Positions 36,611-46,089 of a stretch of DNA of 64,000 bases are shown here, one piece after another. Positions within the stretch are counted from its first letter, which is position 1, and every line of letters starts with the position of its first letter. The DNA lies in the NCBI GenBank assembly GCA_050013835.1, contig JBEKEM010000008.1:82040-146039 (forward strand), read 5' to 3'. The DNA is from Bog-793 sp050013835 (lineage in GTDB: Bacteria; Actinomycetota; Acidimicrobiia; Acidimicrobiales; Bog-793). A program made the position numbers and the translations under genes. The notes beneath the pieces are model-generated. The model was not told the origin of the DNA and searched no databases. It worked only from the letters and a program-made list of their open reading frames with translations.

Positions 36611-38032
36611 TCAGCTGTCATACGCCTCAAGCCGTACGACTGCGTCTATCCCGCCGATCGGGGACGCGTCGAGCCAAGTGGTCCCACCCGACATCCTGGC
36701 GAGCTGAGCGACGATGGCGAGGCCGAGGCCGGAGCCGCCGTGCGGCGCTCCTTCCCGCCTCCAGAACCGGTCGAAGGCCCTGGTCCTGTCTGCGCGGCCC
36801 ATACCGGGCCCGTCATCGATCACATGAATTTCGACGGCGTCTCCTGTCGGAACCGCGCGGAGAACAACCTTTCCGGCCGCGGGCGTCGCTTCGAGGGCAT
36901 TTGCCAGGAAGTTGTCGAGGATCTGCTCGAGGTGTCCCGGACAGCCAAGGGCCGTGAGGTTTGGTCCGGGCTGGCCTACGACAGCCGGAAATTCGCAGGT
37001 GAGAGCCACGTGGTGTTCCTCGGCCAGGGCGCTCCACGCACCTACACGGTTGAGCAGCACGTCTTTGACGTCGACCCGCTCTCTCACCGGGCGGACACCC
37101 CCCTCGGAACGCGCCAGGGTGAGCAGTCCATCGACGATCCTGGAGAGCCGGTCGGCTTCGGCGAGGGCAGCGGTGAGATCGGCTTGTTGCTCCTCCTCGA
37201 GGGTGTCCTCGAGGTTCTCGAGACGGAGGTGCAGCGCCGTGAGCGGAGTGCGGAGTTGATGCGAGGCGTCGGCGAGGAAAGCCCGCTGGGTGTGGACGAG
37301 TTCTTCCAGACGCTCCGCCATCTCGTTGACGGTTTCGCCGAGCGCGTCGAGCTCGGCCGGACCGCGCCCGACCGGGGCCCGCTCGGACAAACGGCCGGCA
37401 CCGACGGCGGCGACTGCCGCCTCGATGCCTTCGAGCGGGCGGGTGAGAGATCGCGCGAGCACCGTCCCGAGAGCAGTGGCCAGGGCGACCATGCCTATCC
37501 CAAAGAGGGCCAGGGTGACCCAGTTACTCCTGATACGCGCGTGAAGGGGCGTCGCCGACTCCGCGACGAGGAGGACCACGTCCGGGGCGTGTGTCGTGGA
37601 CGGTGAGCCACCGGCACCAGGCGCGGCGACCGGCAACGCCACGTATAAGAAGTCGTCGTCAGGATCCCCCGACCCCTCCTCGCCGGAGGTGTGGCCGGAA
37701 GCAGCCACCTTGATGATGGCCTCGGTGCGGGCGTCGCGCAGCTCCTCTAACGCGCCACGTCCAGCCGCGGCCAGGGCGTGCCCGTTCGAGACGACAGCGA
37801 CGACGGCCCCGTCAGAGCGCGCGAACTGGTTGACGACGGGTTGGAGTCCGTGACCGCCTCCACGGTTCAGACCCGCAGACACGAGTACGGCGAGCGACGA
37901 GGCGTCGCTCTGCAGCTCCGACATCGACGTGGCCCGGTCGTTCCGGGCCAGGCTCAGCCCGAGCGGGACTTCGAGAGCGACGACGAGAATGAGCGCAAAG
38001 AGGAAGAAGCCCGCGAGGAGCCGCCGCCTCAT
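36611..38032 (-). CDS. Sensor histidine kinase
   Basis: 473 residues. Two membrane helices (FFLFALILVVALEVPLGLSL and LALFGIGMVALATALGTVL) flank a ~130-residue sensor domain; then HAMP, HisKA with phospho-acceptor His in ADASHQLRTPLTAL, and HATPase_c with N box NALEATP, G1 IDDGPGMG and G2 GGSGLGLAIV. ATG 38032 overlaps the response-regulator stop by 4 bp. Signal unknown; the genes divergent to it suggest redox or iron. Confidence 0.95.
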   Translation of the reverse strand: MRRRLLAGFFLFALILVVALEVPLGLSLARNDRATSMSELQSDASSLAVLVSAGLNRGGGHGLQPVVNQFARSDGAVVAVVSNGHALAAAGRGALEELRDARTEAIIKVAASGHTSGEEGSGDPDDDFLYVALPVAAPGAGGSPSTTHAPDVVLLVAESATPLHARIRSNWVTLALFGIGMVALATALGTVLARSLTRPLEGIEAAVAAVGAGRLSERAPVGRGPAELDALGETVNEMAERLEELVHTQRAFLADASHQLRTPLTALHLRLENLEDTLEEEQQADLTAALAEADRLSRIVDGLLTLARSEGGVRPVRERVDVKDVLLNRVGAWSALAEEHHVALTCEFPAVVGQPGPNLTALGCPGHLEQILDNFLANALEATPAAGKVVLRAVPTGDAVEIHVIDDGPGMGRADRTRAFDRFWRREGAPHGGSGLGLAIVAQLARMSGGTTWLDASPIGGIDAVVRLEAYDS

Positions 38033-38688
38033 TTCGGAACGGCGAGCCGGAATCCGACGCCTCTGCTCGTCTCGATCCACTTCGGGTTGCCGAGCTTCTT
38101 GCGGAGAGAGGCGATATGGACGTCGACCGTCTTCGAAGTGCCGTACCAATGAGGATCCCAGACCTCGGCAAGGATCTCGCGTCGAGTGACCATCGCCCCC
38201 GGGTCGAGAGCCAGCAAAGCAAGCAGATCGAACTCTTTGGGGGTGAGGGGCAGTTCCTCGCCTCCCAGCAGGACGCGGTGTGAACGGCGGTCGATCTCAA
38301 GATCGCCGATCACCTGGGGGCCGAGCACGGGCGAAGGCGTCGAGCTCCGACGGCTGACCGCGCGTATCCGGGCCACCAGCTCGCGGAAGCCGAACGGCTT
38401 GACGACATAGTCGTCGGCTCCGAGCTCGAGACCCACCACCCTGTCCGTCTCGTCGTCGCGCGCGGTGACGATGATTATCGGGACCGACGAGCGCGCGCGT
38501 AGCTGTTGGCAAACCTCGAAACCATGGGCGTCGGGCAGCCCCAGGTCCAACAGCACGAGATCTGCCGGAGGGGTCGACAAGGCAGCCGCGGCCGTCTGCA
38601 CGAGGGTCACGTCGAAGCCCTCACGGCGGAGCTTGGTGGCCAATGGCTCGCCGATGGCATTGTCATCTTCGACCACGAGAACTTGCAC
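38029..38688 (-). CDS. OmpR-family response regulator
   Basis: 219 residues, GTG start. Receiver domain with acidic pocket VVEDDN, phospho-acceptor Asp in LVLLDLGLPD, Thr in IIVTARDDE and Lys in YVVKPFGFREL; C-terminal winged helix (LTPKEFDLLALLA; TVDVHIASLRKKLG). Forms a coupled pair with the kinase and is divergent from the electron-transfer operon, its probable target. Confidence 0.95.
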   Translation of the reverse strand: MQVLVVEDDNAIGEPLATKLRREGFDVTLVQTAAAALSTPPADLVLLDLGLPDAHGFEVCQQLRARSSVPIIIVTARDDETDRVVGLELGADDYVVKPFGFRELVARIRAVSRRSSTPSPVLGPQVIGDLEIDRRSHRVLLGGEELPLTPKEFDLLALLALDPGAMVTRREILAEVWDPHWYGTSKTVDVHIASLRKKLGNPKWIETSRGVGFRLAVPK

Positions 38689-38860
38689 TGCTCGGGTAGC
38701 TTTCCACAGGCGATTAGGTTCGGGTAGGCGGGTCGTGACAGCAACCCCGCCACGAGGAGTTCCGCGCTGGCGGTGGTCGTCCGCGTAGCTTCCTCCTTGT
38801 CAAATCTTTACCTATTGCTGTGCCCATCTTGGACAGCCGCTTTCGTAGAGTCACAGTGAC

Positions 38861-40252
38861 ATGGCCTCAGCCACCTTTGACCCGACGTATGCCTCGCATA
38901 GCGGGAGGCATCGCCGGCCGTCGGTCATCTCCCGACCGGGACCTGCTCCGCGGCCCGTGGTCGCCGAGGTCGCAACAGTCCTCGCAGGCCTTGGCTTCGG
39001 GGCTTGCCTCGCCCTCGCTTTCACCGCGGAGAGCTGGAGACAGTTCTCGGCGCCAGGCGGCGTCGCTATGTTCCTCGGCAATCTAACGGGCTTGGCTGGC
39101 ACCTATCTGGCGCTCGTCATGGTGCTCCTCGTCAGCCGGATCCCGGTCGTCGAACGCGTGCTCGGTCAGGACAAACTGCTCGCCTCGCACCGCCGCCTCG
39201 CCCCGTGGCCCATTTCGCTCATCGTCGCCCACGCGGTTCTGCTCACCTTCGCCTACGCCGAGGCCGCCCGGACGGGTGTCTTCGGTCAGATCGGCGCCTT
39301 CATCAGGTCTTACCCCGACATGTTGACGGCGACGATTGCCCTGGTGACGATGGTCGCGGTCGCGATCACTTCGGTCTATTCGATCCGCCGCCGGCTCAGC
39401 AGGGAGATGTGGTGGGCCGTTCACCTCTTCATGTACCTCGCGCTCGCGCTCGCGTTCGCGCACGAGATCGCGCTCGGACCGTCGTTTGTGGGACACCCCC
39501 TCACGAGGTTGGTCTGGTCCTTGCTCTGGGCCTCGAGTGCTGGCCTCGTGCTGGTCTACCGGTTCGGGTTGCCGCTGGTGCGGAGTTTCCGGCATCGCCT
39601 CGAGGTTGTGGAGGTCCACCCGGAAGGCCCGGGCACTGTCTCGGTCATCTGCCGGGGCAGGAATCTCGACCGCCTGGCGGTAGCGGGTGGTCAATTCTTC
39701 GAGTGGCGCTTCCTCACCAAGCAGATGTGGTGGCAGGCACACCCGTTCTCGCTCTCGGCGCGACCCCGGCCCCCTTTCCTCCGCATCACCGTGAAGGGCA
39801 TCGGTGACTATTCCTCCGCCGTGAGCCGCCTGAAGCCGGGCACCCGTGTCGCCATCGAGGGGCCTTACGGGGCCTTCACGACCCACGCGCGTCGCCGCGC
39901 GAAAGTGGCACTCATCGCCGGGGGGGTAGGTGTCACCGCTATCCGTTCCTTGCTCGAGGACCTACCACGAGATTGTGACCCGGTCGTGATCCTCCGCGCT
40001 TCCAGTACCGAGGAGCTGATCCTGGCCTCGGAAGTGTCCGAGCTTGTTCGGCACCGCAAGGGTCGAGTCCACGAGCTCGTCGGCCCTCGCTCGGACGTGC
40101 GGGTCGACCGCCTCTCCGAGCTCGTGCCGGACCTGGCAAACAGGGACGTCTATGTGTCGGGACCTGAGGGATTTGTCGAACGGATGGTCTCAACCGCCCT
40201 ACGGCTCGGGGTATCCAAGGACTCGCTCCACTTCGAGGTCTACTCCCTGTGA
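38861..40252 (+). CDS. Ferric-reductase-like membrane flavocytochrome
   Basis: 463 residues. An N-terminal ferric reductase transmembrane domain (about 40-240) with paired His ligands in two helices, HRRLAPWPISLIVAHAV and VHLFMYLALALAFAHEI, for two b-hemes; then an FAD-binding barrel (HPFSLSARPRPPFLRITVKG) and an NAD(P) domain (ALIAGGVGVTAIRSLLEDL; VYVSGPEGFVERM). It should carry electrons from NAD(P)H across the membrane. The GTGA overlap with the FMN-binding protein gene and the nearby apbE point to that protein as acceptor. Confidence 0.93.
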   Translation: MASATFDPTYASHSGRHRRPSVISRPGPAPRPVVAEVATVLAGLGFGACLALAFTAESWRQFSAPGGVAMFLGNLTGLAGTYLALVMVLLVSRIPVVERVLGQDKLLASHRRLAPWPISLIVAHAVLLTFAYAEAARTGVFGQIGAFIRSYPDMLTATIALVTMVAVAITSVYSIRRRLSREMWWAVHLFMYLALALAFAHEIALGPSFVGHPLTRLVWSLLWASSAGLVLVYRFGLPLVRSFRHRLEVVEVHPEGPGTVSVICRGRNLDRLAVAGGQFFEWRFLTKQMWWQAHPFSLSARPRPPFLRITVKGIGDYSSAVSRLKPGTRVAIEGPYGAFTTHARRRAKVALIAGGVGVTAIRSLLEDLPRDCDPVVILRASSTEELILASEVSELVRHRKGRVHELVGPRSDVRVDRLSELVPDLANRDVYVSGPEGFVERMVSTALRLGVSKDSLHFEVYSL

Positions 40253-40719
40253 ACGTGCGTGACCGACGCTCACAAAGCCGCGCAACCACCACCAAGAAGC
40301 TGCGCAAGATGAGGCGTGGCCCGTTCGTCGTCATCGCCAGCGCCGCCGGATTCGCCGGGATCGTCGCCATGCACGCCGCCGGCTCGCCTCCGGCGACGAC
40401 AGGCCCCTCGACAACCCCGACTGTTACACCGACGGGGGCGTCCAGGACTGCCGTCGGAACCAGCGAGAACTACGGCTACGGGACGCTTGGCGTGAAGGTC
40501 ACCGTCCGGGGGAGCCGGATCACAGACATTTCGGTGGCGACGATCCAGACCGCCGAGCAGTACTCGCAGCAACTAGCCCAACAGGTCATTCCGCTGCTGC
40601 GCAACGAGGTCCTTTCTGCCCAGAGCGCGCGCATCAACGCGATCTCCGGTGCCACGTACACGAGCGAGGCTTACGCCTACTCCGTCCAGGCGGCACTCGA
40701 CACCCTTGGCGTGAAGTGA
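40249..40719 (+). CDS. Exported FMN-binding domain protein
   Basis: 156 residues. Basic N-terminus, one helix (GPFVVIASAAGFAGIVAMHA), a Thr/Pro-rich linker, then an FMN_bind domain (YGTLGVKVTVRGSRITDISV) with the flavinylation motif SGATYTSEAY, whose second Thr should take FMN through a phosphoester bond. The GTG start overlaps the reductase stop. Partner of ApbE, which follows. Confidence 0.92.
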   Translation: MNVRDRRSQSRATTTKKLRKMRRGPFVVIASAAGFAGIVAMHAAGSPPATTGPSTTPTVTPTGASRTAVGTSENYGYGTLGVKVTVRGSRITDISVATIQTAEQYSQQLAQQVIPLLRNEVLSAQSARINAISGATYTSEAYAYSVQAALDTLGVK

Positions 40720-41492
40720 GCATCACCGGCGTGATCTCCCATGCCGAGGAGGTGATGGGGACGGTGGTGTCGTTCCATGTCGAACCGGGCGAGTGCCCTG
40801 TCGAGGACGCCTATTCAGCCGTCGCCGCGGCATGTGTGAGGCTCCACGAGCTGAACGACATCTTCAGCACCTGGAAACCGGCCAGCCCGATGAGCTCCTT
40901 CCGGGCCGGGCGCGTCCTCCTCGAGGATTCACCGCCCGAGATGGCTCTTGTCTCACAACTGTGCGAGGAGGCCAAGGCGCTCTCGCAGGGTTGGTTCGAT
41001 CCTTGGGCGATGCCCGGCGGTTTCGATCCGACGGGCTTGGTCAAGGGCTGGGCCACCGAGCAGGCACTCACCCCTTTGCGACTTGCGGGTGTCGAGGCCG
41101 CGATCGTCAACGGCGGGGGCGACATCGCCGTCTTCGGACTGCCCAAAGACGCGCGAGTTTGGCGGATTGGCATCCGTCATCCGTGGCGCCCGGAGGCGCT
41201 CGCCTGCGTCTTGGAGACCGACCGCGCCGTTGCCACGTCCGGCTGCTACGAGCGTGGCCCTCACCTCGTCGACCCGAAGAACGGGAGGATGCTGTTCCGT
41301 ACCGCCTCAGCGACCGTCGTCGGCTCGAGCCTGCCCTTGTGCGACGCCCTGGCCACCGCTCTCGTGGTCGCGGACGACGATGGGCCCGAGCTCGCTGGTT
41401 CCCTACCGGGTTACGAGGCCTACGTCATAAGGGCCGATGGCACCGAGAGTGCCACGGAGGGCATCGTGTTCGCGACCGAGACTTTGTCGTGA
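40716..41492 (+). CDS. apbE: ApbE FAD:protein FMN transferase
   Basis: 258 residues. Family motifs EVMGTVVSF, FDPTGLVKGWATEQA, AAIVNGGGDIAVFG, AVATSGCYERGPHLVDPKNG and the late TASATVVGSSLPLCDALATA with the metal-binding Asp are present. It attaches FMN to Thr of the neighbouring FMN_bind protein. No clear signal peptide, as in several short actinobacterial ApbE proteins, so the place of modification is uncertain. GTG start overlaps the upstream stop by 4 bp. Confidence 0.93.
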   Translation: MSITGVISHAEEVMGTVVSFHVEPGECPVEDAYSAVAAACVRLHELNDIFSTWKPASPMSSFRAGRVLLEDSPPEMALVSQLCEEAKALSQGWFDPWAMPGGFDPTGLVKGWATEQALTPLRLAGVEAAIVNGGGDIAVFGLPKDARVWRIGIRHPWRPEALACVLETDRAVATSGCYERGPHLVDPKNGRMLFRTASATVVGSSLPLCDALATALVVADDDGPELAGSLPGYEAYVIRADGTESATEGIVFATETLS

Positions 41493-41691
41493 GCTCGCGT
41501 CGGGTGTCCGTGGTGAGTCTCTTCCTGTTGCCCGGCGGTGCCCCACCTGGATGGGTGCAGCTGCGCCGGTCGAGACGAAGTCGTAGGCCCATATGACGGA
41601 TCTCTACCGAGTCTTGTGAGAGAGCTTGTCCGGCGGATCCCCGACGTCCGCCCGCGGTGAGCATGGCAAGGAGAGCGATGAAGGCAAACCG

Positions 41692-42190
41692 ATGACCTGA
41701 CCCCCCAGAAACCGGTCCACCCTGAAGTTATGGTTACGGACCGCATTAGAGGAGTCAGATCGTGCCCCCGAAGCAGTACCGCCCCGAGGAGATCATCGCC
41801 AAGTTGCGCGAGGCCGACGTTCTGCTCGGCTAGGGCAAGAAGGTATCCGAGATGACAAGGTCGATTGGCGTAAGCGAGGTCAGCTGCTAGCACTGGCGCA
41901 AGGAGTACGGGGGCCTGAACGTCTCGCAAGCCAAGCGCCTGAAGGAGCTTGAGCGAGAAAACACGAGGCTGCGCTGAGCGGTCTCTGATCTCACCCTGGA
42001 CAAGCTCATCCTCAAGGAGGCCGCCCGGGGAGACTCCTGAGCCCCTCACGTAGACGCCGCTATGTAGAGGCAGTCTGTGAGGGTCTAGGGGTCTCCGAAC
42101 GCCGGGCCTGCCGTGCTCTTGGTCAGCACCGCTCCAGCCAGCGCCACCAGCCACGCCTTAGAAACGATGAGGATGCACTTACCGAGGCGA
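41692..42190 (+). pseudogene. IS3-family element: left end, orfA with stops, orfB start
   Basis: A left terminal sequence (TGACCTGACCCCCCAGAAAC) precedes orfA from GTG 41763: PPKQYRPEEIIAKLREADVL, SEMTRSIGVSEVSC, HWRKEYGGLNVSQAKRLKEL, AVSDLTLDKLILKEAARG. Three internal stops interrupt it, each explainable by C-to-T change (CAG/CGA to TAG/TGA). orfB begins LSPSRRRRYVEAVCEGLGVS, ERRACRALGQHRSSQRH, and ends abruptly near 42190. Confidence 0.85.
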
Positions 42191-42487
42191 ACGTCGGCTT
42201 GGCTGCAGTGGGTCTGGGCGGTAACAGGTCTCAGAATGTTGGTGTCGGAGAGCCGATTCGCGGATCTGCGACTGGCGATTGCGACCGTGGTAGAGGGGTG
42301 TCTAGGGCCAACGGCATATCCCCGATCCGCTCCCGAGGACGGCGGCCAACTAAGAGACGATCGGCCGTGCCTGCTTGCCCTGCGAAAAAGCATTTGAGCG
42401 CCGTTCTCCGTACACGTCACGACAACCAACCGGTTGACCGGGTGGTTGGTGTTCGGCGCGACGAATCAAATCCGTTGACGGAATAAG
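42191..42487. repeat. Cassette spacer copy upstream of hairpin H2
   Basis: About 250 bp (42230-42487) nearly repeats DNA at 59590-59813 and 61760-61993: GACGGCGGCCAACTA, AAAAAGCATTT, CGTACACGTCACGACAACCA, GGTTGACCGGGTGGTT. No gene. Confidence 0.75.
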
Positions 42488-42528
42488 GCGCCAGCCGAGT
42501 ATCAGGAGACTTGATACTCGGCTGGCGC
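42488..42528 (-). terminator. Conserved hairpin downstream of propeller gene (H2)
   Basis: GCGCCAGCCGAGTATCA pairs with TGATACTCGGCTGGCGC, fully complementary. It lies 20 bp beyond the stop of the minus-strand propeller gene. Compared with H4, the A-T pair in CCAACC/GGTTGG is G-C here on both sides. Confidence 0.75.
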
Positions 42529-42547
42529 AGGCGCTTGCGAGACTAGG

Positions 42548-43570
42548 TCAACCGGCGACAAGCACGACGACGGCGTTGCCGCTGTCGTATTCCTCCGTCC
42601 ACGTCGCCCCGGTCAGGCTGCCTTCTTTGGCCCACGCGGTGCCACTCGTGTCCACGACCGCGATGAGGGGACCATTCGTGGGGTCACTCGCCACGGCCAG
42701 GGCATAGGGCCCGACCCGGGTGCCGTTGTATTCGTCGTACCAGGTCGGTGCGGTCAGGCTGCCTTCCTTGGCGTACGCGTCGCCACCGGACGTCAGCACA
42801 GCGATGAGGGGACCATTCGTGGGGTCGCTCGCCACGGCCACTTCCACCGAGGCGGTGTTGTACTCGTCGTACCACGGCGCCGTCAGGCTGCCCTCTTTGG
42901 CGTACACGTAGCTGTTAGTGCTGTCGATCACCGCGATGAGCGGACCATTCGTGGGGTCACTCGCGACGGCAACGGTACCCTGCGCCACCTTGGCGCCGGT
43001 GAATTCCTCGACCCACGGCGCGGTCAGGCTGCCTTCCTTGGCGTACACGAGGCCACCGGACGTCAGGACGGCGATGAGAGGACCGTTCGTGGGGTCACTC
43101 GCCACGTCGACCTGATCGACACCCGCGAATTCCTCCACCCACGGCGCGGTCAGGCTGCCTTCCTTGGCGTACAGGACGCCACCGGTCGTCACGACCGCGA
43201 TGAGGAGACCATTCGTGGCGTCACTCGCCACGGCCACTACCCCGGCGGTGCCGGTCCATTCCTCCACCCACGGCGCGGTCAGGCTGCCTTCCTTGGCCCA
43301 CGCGTTGCCGCTCGTGTCCACCACCGCGACGACGGGACCATTCGTGGGGTCACTCGCCACGGCTACCCAATGGCTCGCGCCGTACAGCGGGTCCACCCAT
43401 GGCGCGGTCACGCTGCCCACCTTGGCGGCGAAGTTGCCAGAGTTTTGAACGGCGATGAGAGGCGGCGTCGGGGTTGGGCTACTGGTCGTCGCCTGGGCGC
43501 TCGCTAGGGGAAGCCACGCGCAACCGAGCAAGACGAGAGTGAAGACGTAAAGGGAACGCCGCATGGTCAT
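42548..43570 (-). CDS. Secreted seven-repeat beta-propeller-like protein, subfamily B copy 2
   Basis: 340 residues from ATG 43570 (ATGACCATGCGG), with GAAGGAGACTGAA upstream. Signal peptide SLYVFTLVLLGCAWLPLASA, a short Ser/Thr/Pro linker, then seven repeats. The first is KVGSVTAPWVDPL and the others follow KEGSLTAPWxxEx with VASDPTNGPLIAV. Most of its repeats are closer to the copy at 57728 than to the copy at 28471. Confidence 0.88.
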   Translation of the reverse strand: MTMRRSLYVFTLVLLGCAWLPLASAQATTSSPTPTPPLIAVQNSGNFAAKVGSVTAPWVDPLYGASHWVAVASDPTNGPVVAVVDTSGNAWAKEGSLTAPWVEEWTGTAGVVAVASDATNGLLIAVVTTGGVLYAKEGSLTAPWVEEFAGVDQVDVASDPTNGPLIAVLTSGGLVYAKEGSLTAPWVEEFTGAKVAQGTVAVASDPTNGPLIAVIDSTNSYVYAKEGSLTAPWYDEYNTASVEVAVASDPTNGPLIAVLTSGGDAYAKEGSLTAPTWYDEYNGTRVGPYALAVASDPTNGPLIAVVDTSGTAWAKEGSLTGATWTEEYDSGNAVVVLVAG

Positions 43571-43689
43571 TTCAGTCTCCTTCTCAGGGTGGTTGACCGG
43601 GATGTTAGCGAACGGCACGCGGAGACGCGCTAGCGACGGATCCTTTGTCGTTCCGCGTCGGCCCAGGATGGGTCGATTCCGCTGTGGCA

Positions 43690-43815
43690 GGTTCACGTGA
43701 AAGCGACCGCGCAATCTCGGTCACCGAGGCGGTCCGGAGCCGGTAGCTCTCGCCCTTGGTCGCGATGATCCGGTCAAGTGGGTGAGCCGATCGAGGGTGG
43801 CCACTCGTTAATCTT
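43690..43815 (-). pseudogene. istB: istB C-terminal fossil, short
   Basis: Minus strand: DRIIATKGESYRLRTASVTE, the last IstB residues plus the shared extension, with a deletion just before it (THL-TG rather than LDRLTHR). Confidence 0.7.
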
Positions 43816-43966
43816 CGCTCGCGGGGGCCTGCGTGACCTCCACATTCCACGCAGGGAGCTCAAGCGAGGCGTCTTACCGTCCGCAGGGGCCGCGATTTCG
43901 CGCGACCGAGCCATTTCTTGAGGGTGCCACAACAGTCGCGAATAGCCTCTGACCAGGGAGTTCTTC

Positions 43967-44243
43967 GGCGGAGGTGAACGGACTCGAACCGCCGACTTCC
44001 ACGTTGCGAAAATGGATCGTCCCAACCTTGTGAACAGGACTTACGCGGAGTCACCGCTTCTCGTTTGCGGCAGCACGCGGCACCACGCGGCACCACGCGG
44101 CAGGACGCGGCAGGACGCGGCAGGACGCGGCACTTCAAACGCGCCCGTTCGCGCCCGTGACGCGCCCGCGGCAGAGGAGCATCAATCGATCTGAGTCAAG
44201 AACTCGGCCGACTCGCCTTGAGCAACCCACCTCGATCCGGCGT
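43967..44243 (-). repeat. tRNA-3' repeat element, copy R5
   Basis: T-arm/acceptor end with two base changes (GGCGGAGGTGAACGG on the plus strand). The longest tandem run: GCGGCAGCAC, GCGGCACCAC twice, GCGGCAGGAC three times. Preceded by the ACATTCCACGC block from about 43830. Confidence 0.85.
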
Positions 44244-44435
44244 TGTGGGATACCCAAGTCGAGAACGGACTGAGCGTTCTGGGACGCGCGATCGATGCAA
44301 CGAACCGATTAACCGAAAGCACGCAGAGTCGTCATTTCGTGCTCATGTCCGGTAACCCTGGACATCGCCAAGCGGCCCCCGGAGGGAACAGTCGGCACGG
44401 TTCGGGTGCCGGTACGCGGGCCGTCGCTCGTTCCG

Positions 44436-45074
44436 TCAGTCCTTCCGACCGGTGAACGCGAGTCGGACACCGATCGCAATGATGGCCAAGCCACCGAGAC
44501 CACCAACAAGCTCGAGTCGCTTGGGCGACCGCGCTAGCCACGACCGAGCTGCGCCACCCGTGACTCCCCAAAGGTTGTCACTGACGAGCGCGATGGCCGA
44601 GAACACAAGTCCGAATATCAGCATCTGTTCGGGAACGTGACCGACGGAACGAGTAACGAACTCGGGAAGGATGGCCACGAAAAAGACCACCGTCTTTGGA
44701 TTCGACGCACCGACCACGAAGCCTTGCAAGAGATAGCGGCGATTAGTCTGCGACACAACGGACGATTCGAGTACCGATCCGAGCCCTCGTCGATTCCGAA
44801 TCGTCTTCACGCCGAGATACACGAGGTAAGCGGCGCCGATCAGCTTCAAGATCGTGAACAGCACAATTGCTCGTTCGATCAGCAGTCCGATTCCGAACGC
44901 GACCGCAATGACCTGAACGTATTCGCCCAGCGTGTTTCCGATTACGGTAAGCGCAGCCACCCTTCGGCCATACGCAAGCGCTCGCGAGATGATGAACATC
45001 ACACTGGGTCCCGGAATCACCACGATGACGAACGCCGTGAGCGCAAACGCCACCAAGTTGCTCGCCGAGGGCAC
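44436..45074 (-). CDS. LysE/RhtB-family amino-acid exporter
   Basis: 212 residues, six helices. Begins VPSASNLVAFALTAFVIVVI with the family motif PGPSVMFIISRALAYGRR; later GAAYLVYLGVKTIR and GFVVGASNPKTVVFFVAILP, the NPK motif of RhtB. GTG start at 45074. Exports amino acids or metabolites; substrate not assignable. Confidence 0.92.
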   Translation of the reverse strand: MPSASNLVAFALTAFVIVVIPGPSVMFIISRALAYGRRVAALTVIGNTLGEYVQVIAVAFGIGLLIERAIVLFTILKLIGAAYLVYLGVKTIRNRRGLGSVLESSVVSQTNRRYLLQGFVVGASNPKTVVFFVAILPEFVTRSVGHVPEQMLIFGLVFSAIALVSDNLWGVTGGAARSWLARSPKRLELVGGLGGLAIIAIGVRLAFTGRKD

Positions 45075-45310
45075 CTCAAGACAATAGAGCGCTAAGGGAC
45101 AGCAGCAAGTCTGAATGGTAAAGGCGGAACCGGAGCACTGGCTATGACTGCTGTCCGCCGATCCCTAGCGGTCCCGCATTCGCCCCAAACTGGTTGATCT
45201 GTAGCCCATCGAACAGTTGGCCGCTGCCCGGACAGCCTCCGCAAATCGGCGTTCCGCGTCTTGCTGGGTGCCACAGGCTTTCCGAATAGCCTCTGACCTG
45301 GGAGTTCTTC

Positions 45311-45490
45311 GGTGGAGGTGAGCGGACTCGAACCGCCGACTTCCACGTTGCGAAAATGGATCGCCGCAACCCTGTGAACAGGACTTACGCGAATTCACCG
45401 CTTCTCACTTGCGGCACCACGCGGCAGCACCCGGCAGGATGCGGAATTTCAGACGCGCCCGTTCGCGCCCGTGACGCGCCCGCAGCGAGG
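45311..45490 (-). repeat. tRNA-3' repeat element, copy R6
   Basis: Complete tRNA T-arm/acceptor end and inverted repeats; short tandem run (GCGGCACCAC, GCGGCAGCAC, CCGGCAGGAT). The right side joins the transketolase remnant at about 45494. Confidence 0.85.
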
Positions 45491-45499
45491 GTGTTGCCG

Positions 45500-45785
45500 C
45501 GCGCGTCGTCGACCGCTACTCGGTGAAACCGATCGACACGGCGACGCTGGTGGCCTGTTCCAGGGCGACAGGCGGACGGATCGTCGTCACCGAGGACCAC
45601 CACCCCGCTGGGGCCTCGACGAAGCGGTCCTGACGGCTCTCGTCGCAGTGGGGATCGCGCCGCGCTTCGCGCACCTCGCGGTGCGGGCGCTCTCGCAGTC
45701 GGGTACGCCGGCCGAGCTACTCGAGGCGGCCGGCATCTCGGCGCGCTCTATCGCCGACGCGACCCGTTCCCTCGTCACCACCTGA
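45500..45785 (+). pseudogene. tkt: Transketolase C-terminal domain remnant
   Basis: RVVDRYSVKPIDTATLVACS and GGRIVVTEDHHPAG, then after a frameshift GLDEAVLTALVAVGIAPRFA, HLAVRALSQSGTPAELLEAA and SIADATRSLVTT with stop at 45785. These are the last ~95 residues of an actinobacterial transketolase. The rest is absent. The tail and the following ~95 bp recur at 33430-33570. Confidence 0.8.
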
Positions 45786-46089
45786 ACCGTTCGCGAGGAG
45801 TCGACGCCCGATTGGGGTTCACGTCGGGGAGCCGATGTTCCCAATCTTCGACTGGCGACTTGCGTCGTGGCGTAGAAATCATCGCTGAGCGGCACAGACC
45901 CGTCGATCTGGACGGCTCCAGACAGCAATGTGTCGGGCTTCGTCTCGATGCAGACGGGTTCTGCAGCGTCCGGAAGTCGGGAGTTGTTCGCTGTTTCTAC
46001 ATAGAAGCTCTGGCCGAGTTCTTGGATCGCACCCATACAATGGACTTAGCCGCACTTAGCAACGATCCGCCAACCGTAGGAGGACCGCA
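45786..46089. other. Spacer following transketolase remnant
   Basis: Begins with the ~95-bp segment shared with 33475-33570; contains the promoter for the next gene. No other feature seen. Confidence 0.45.
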
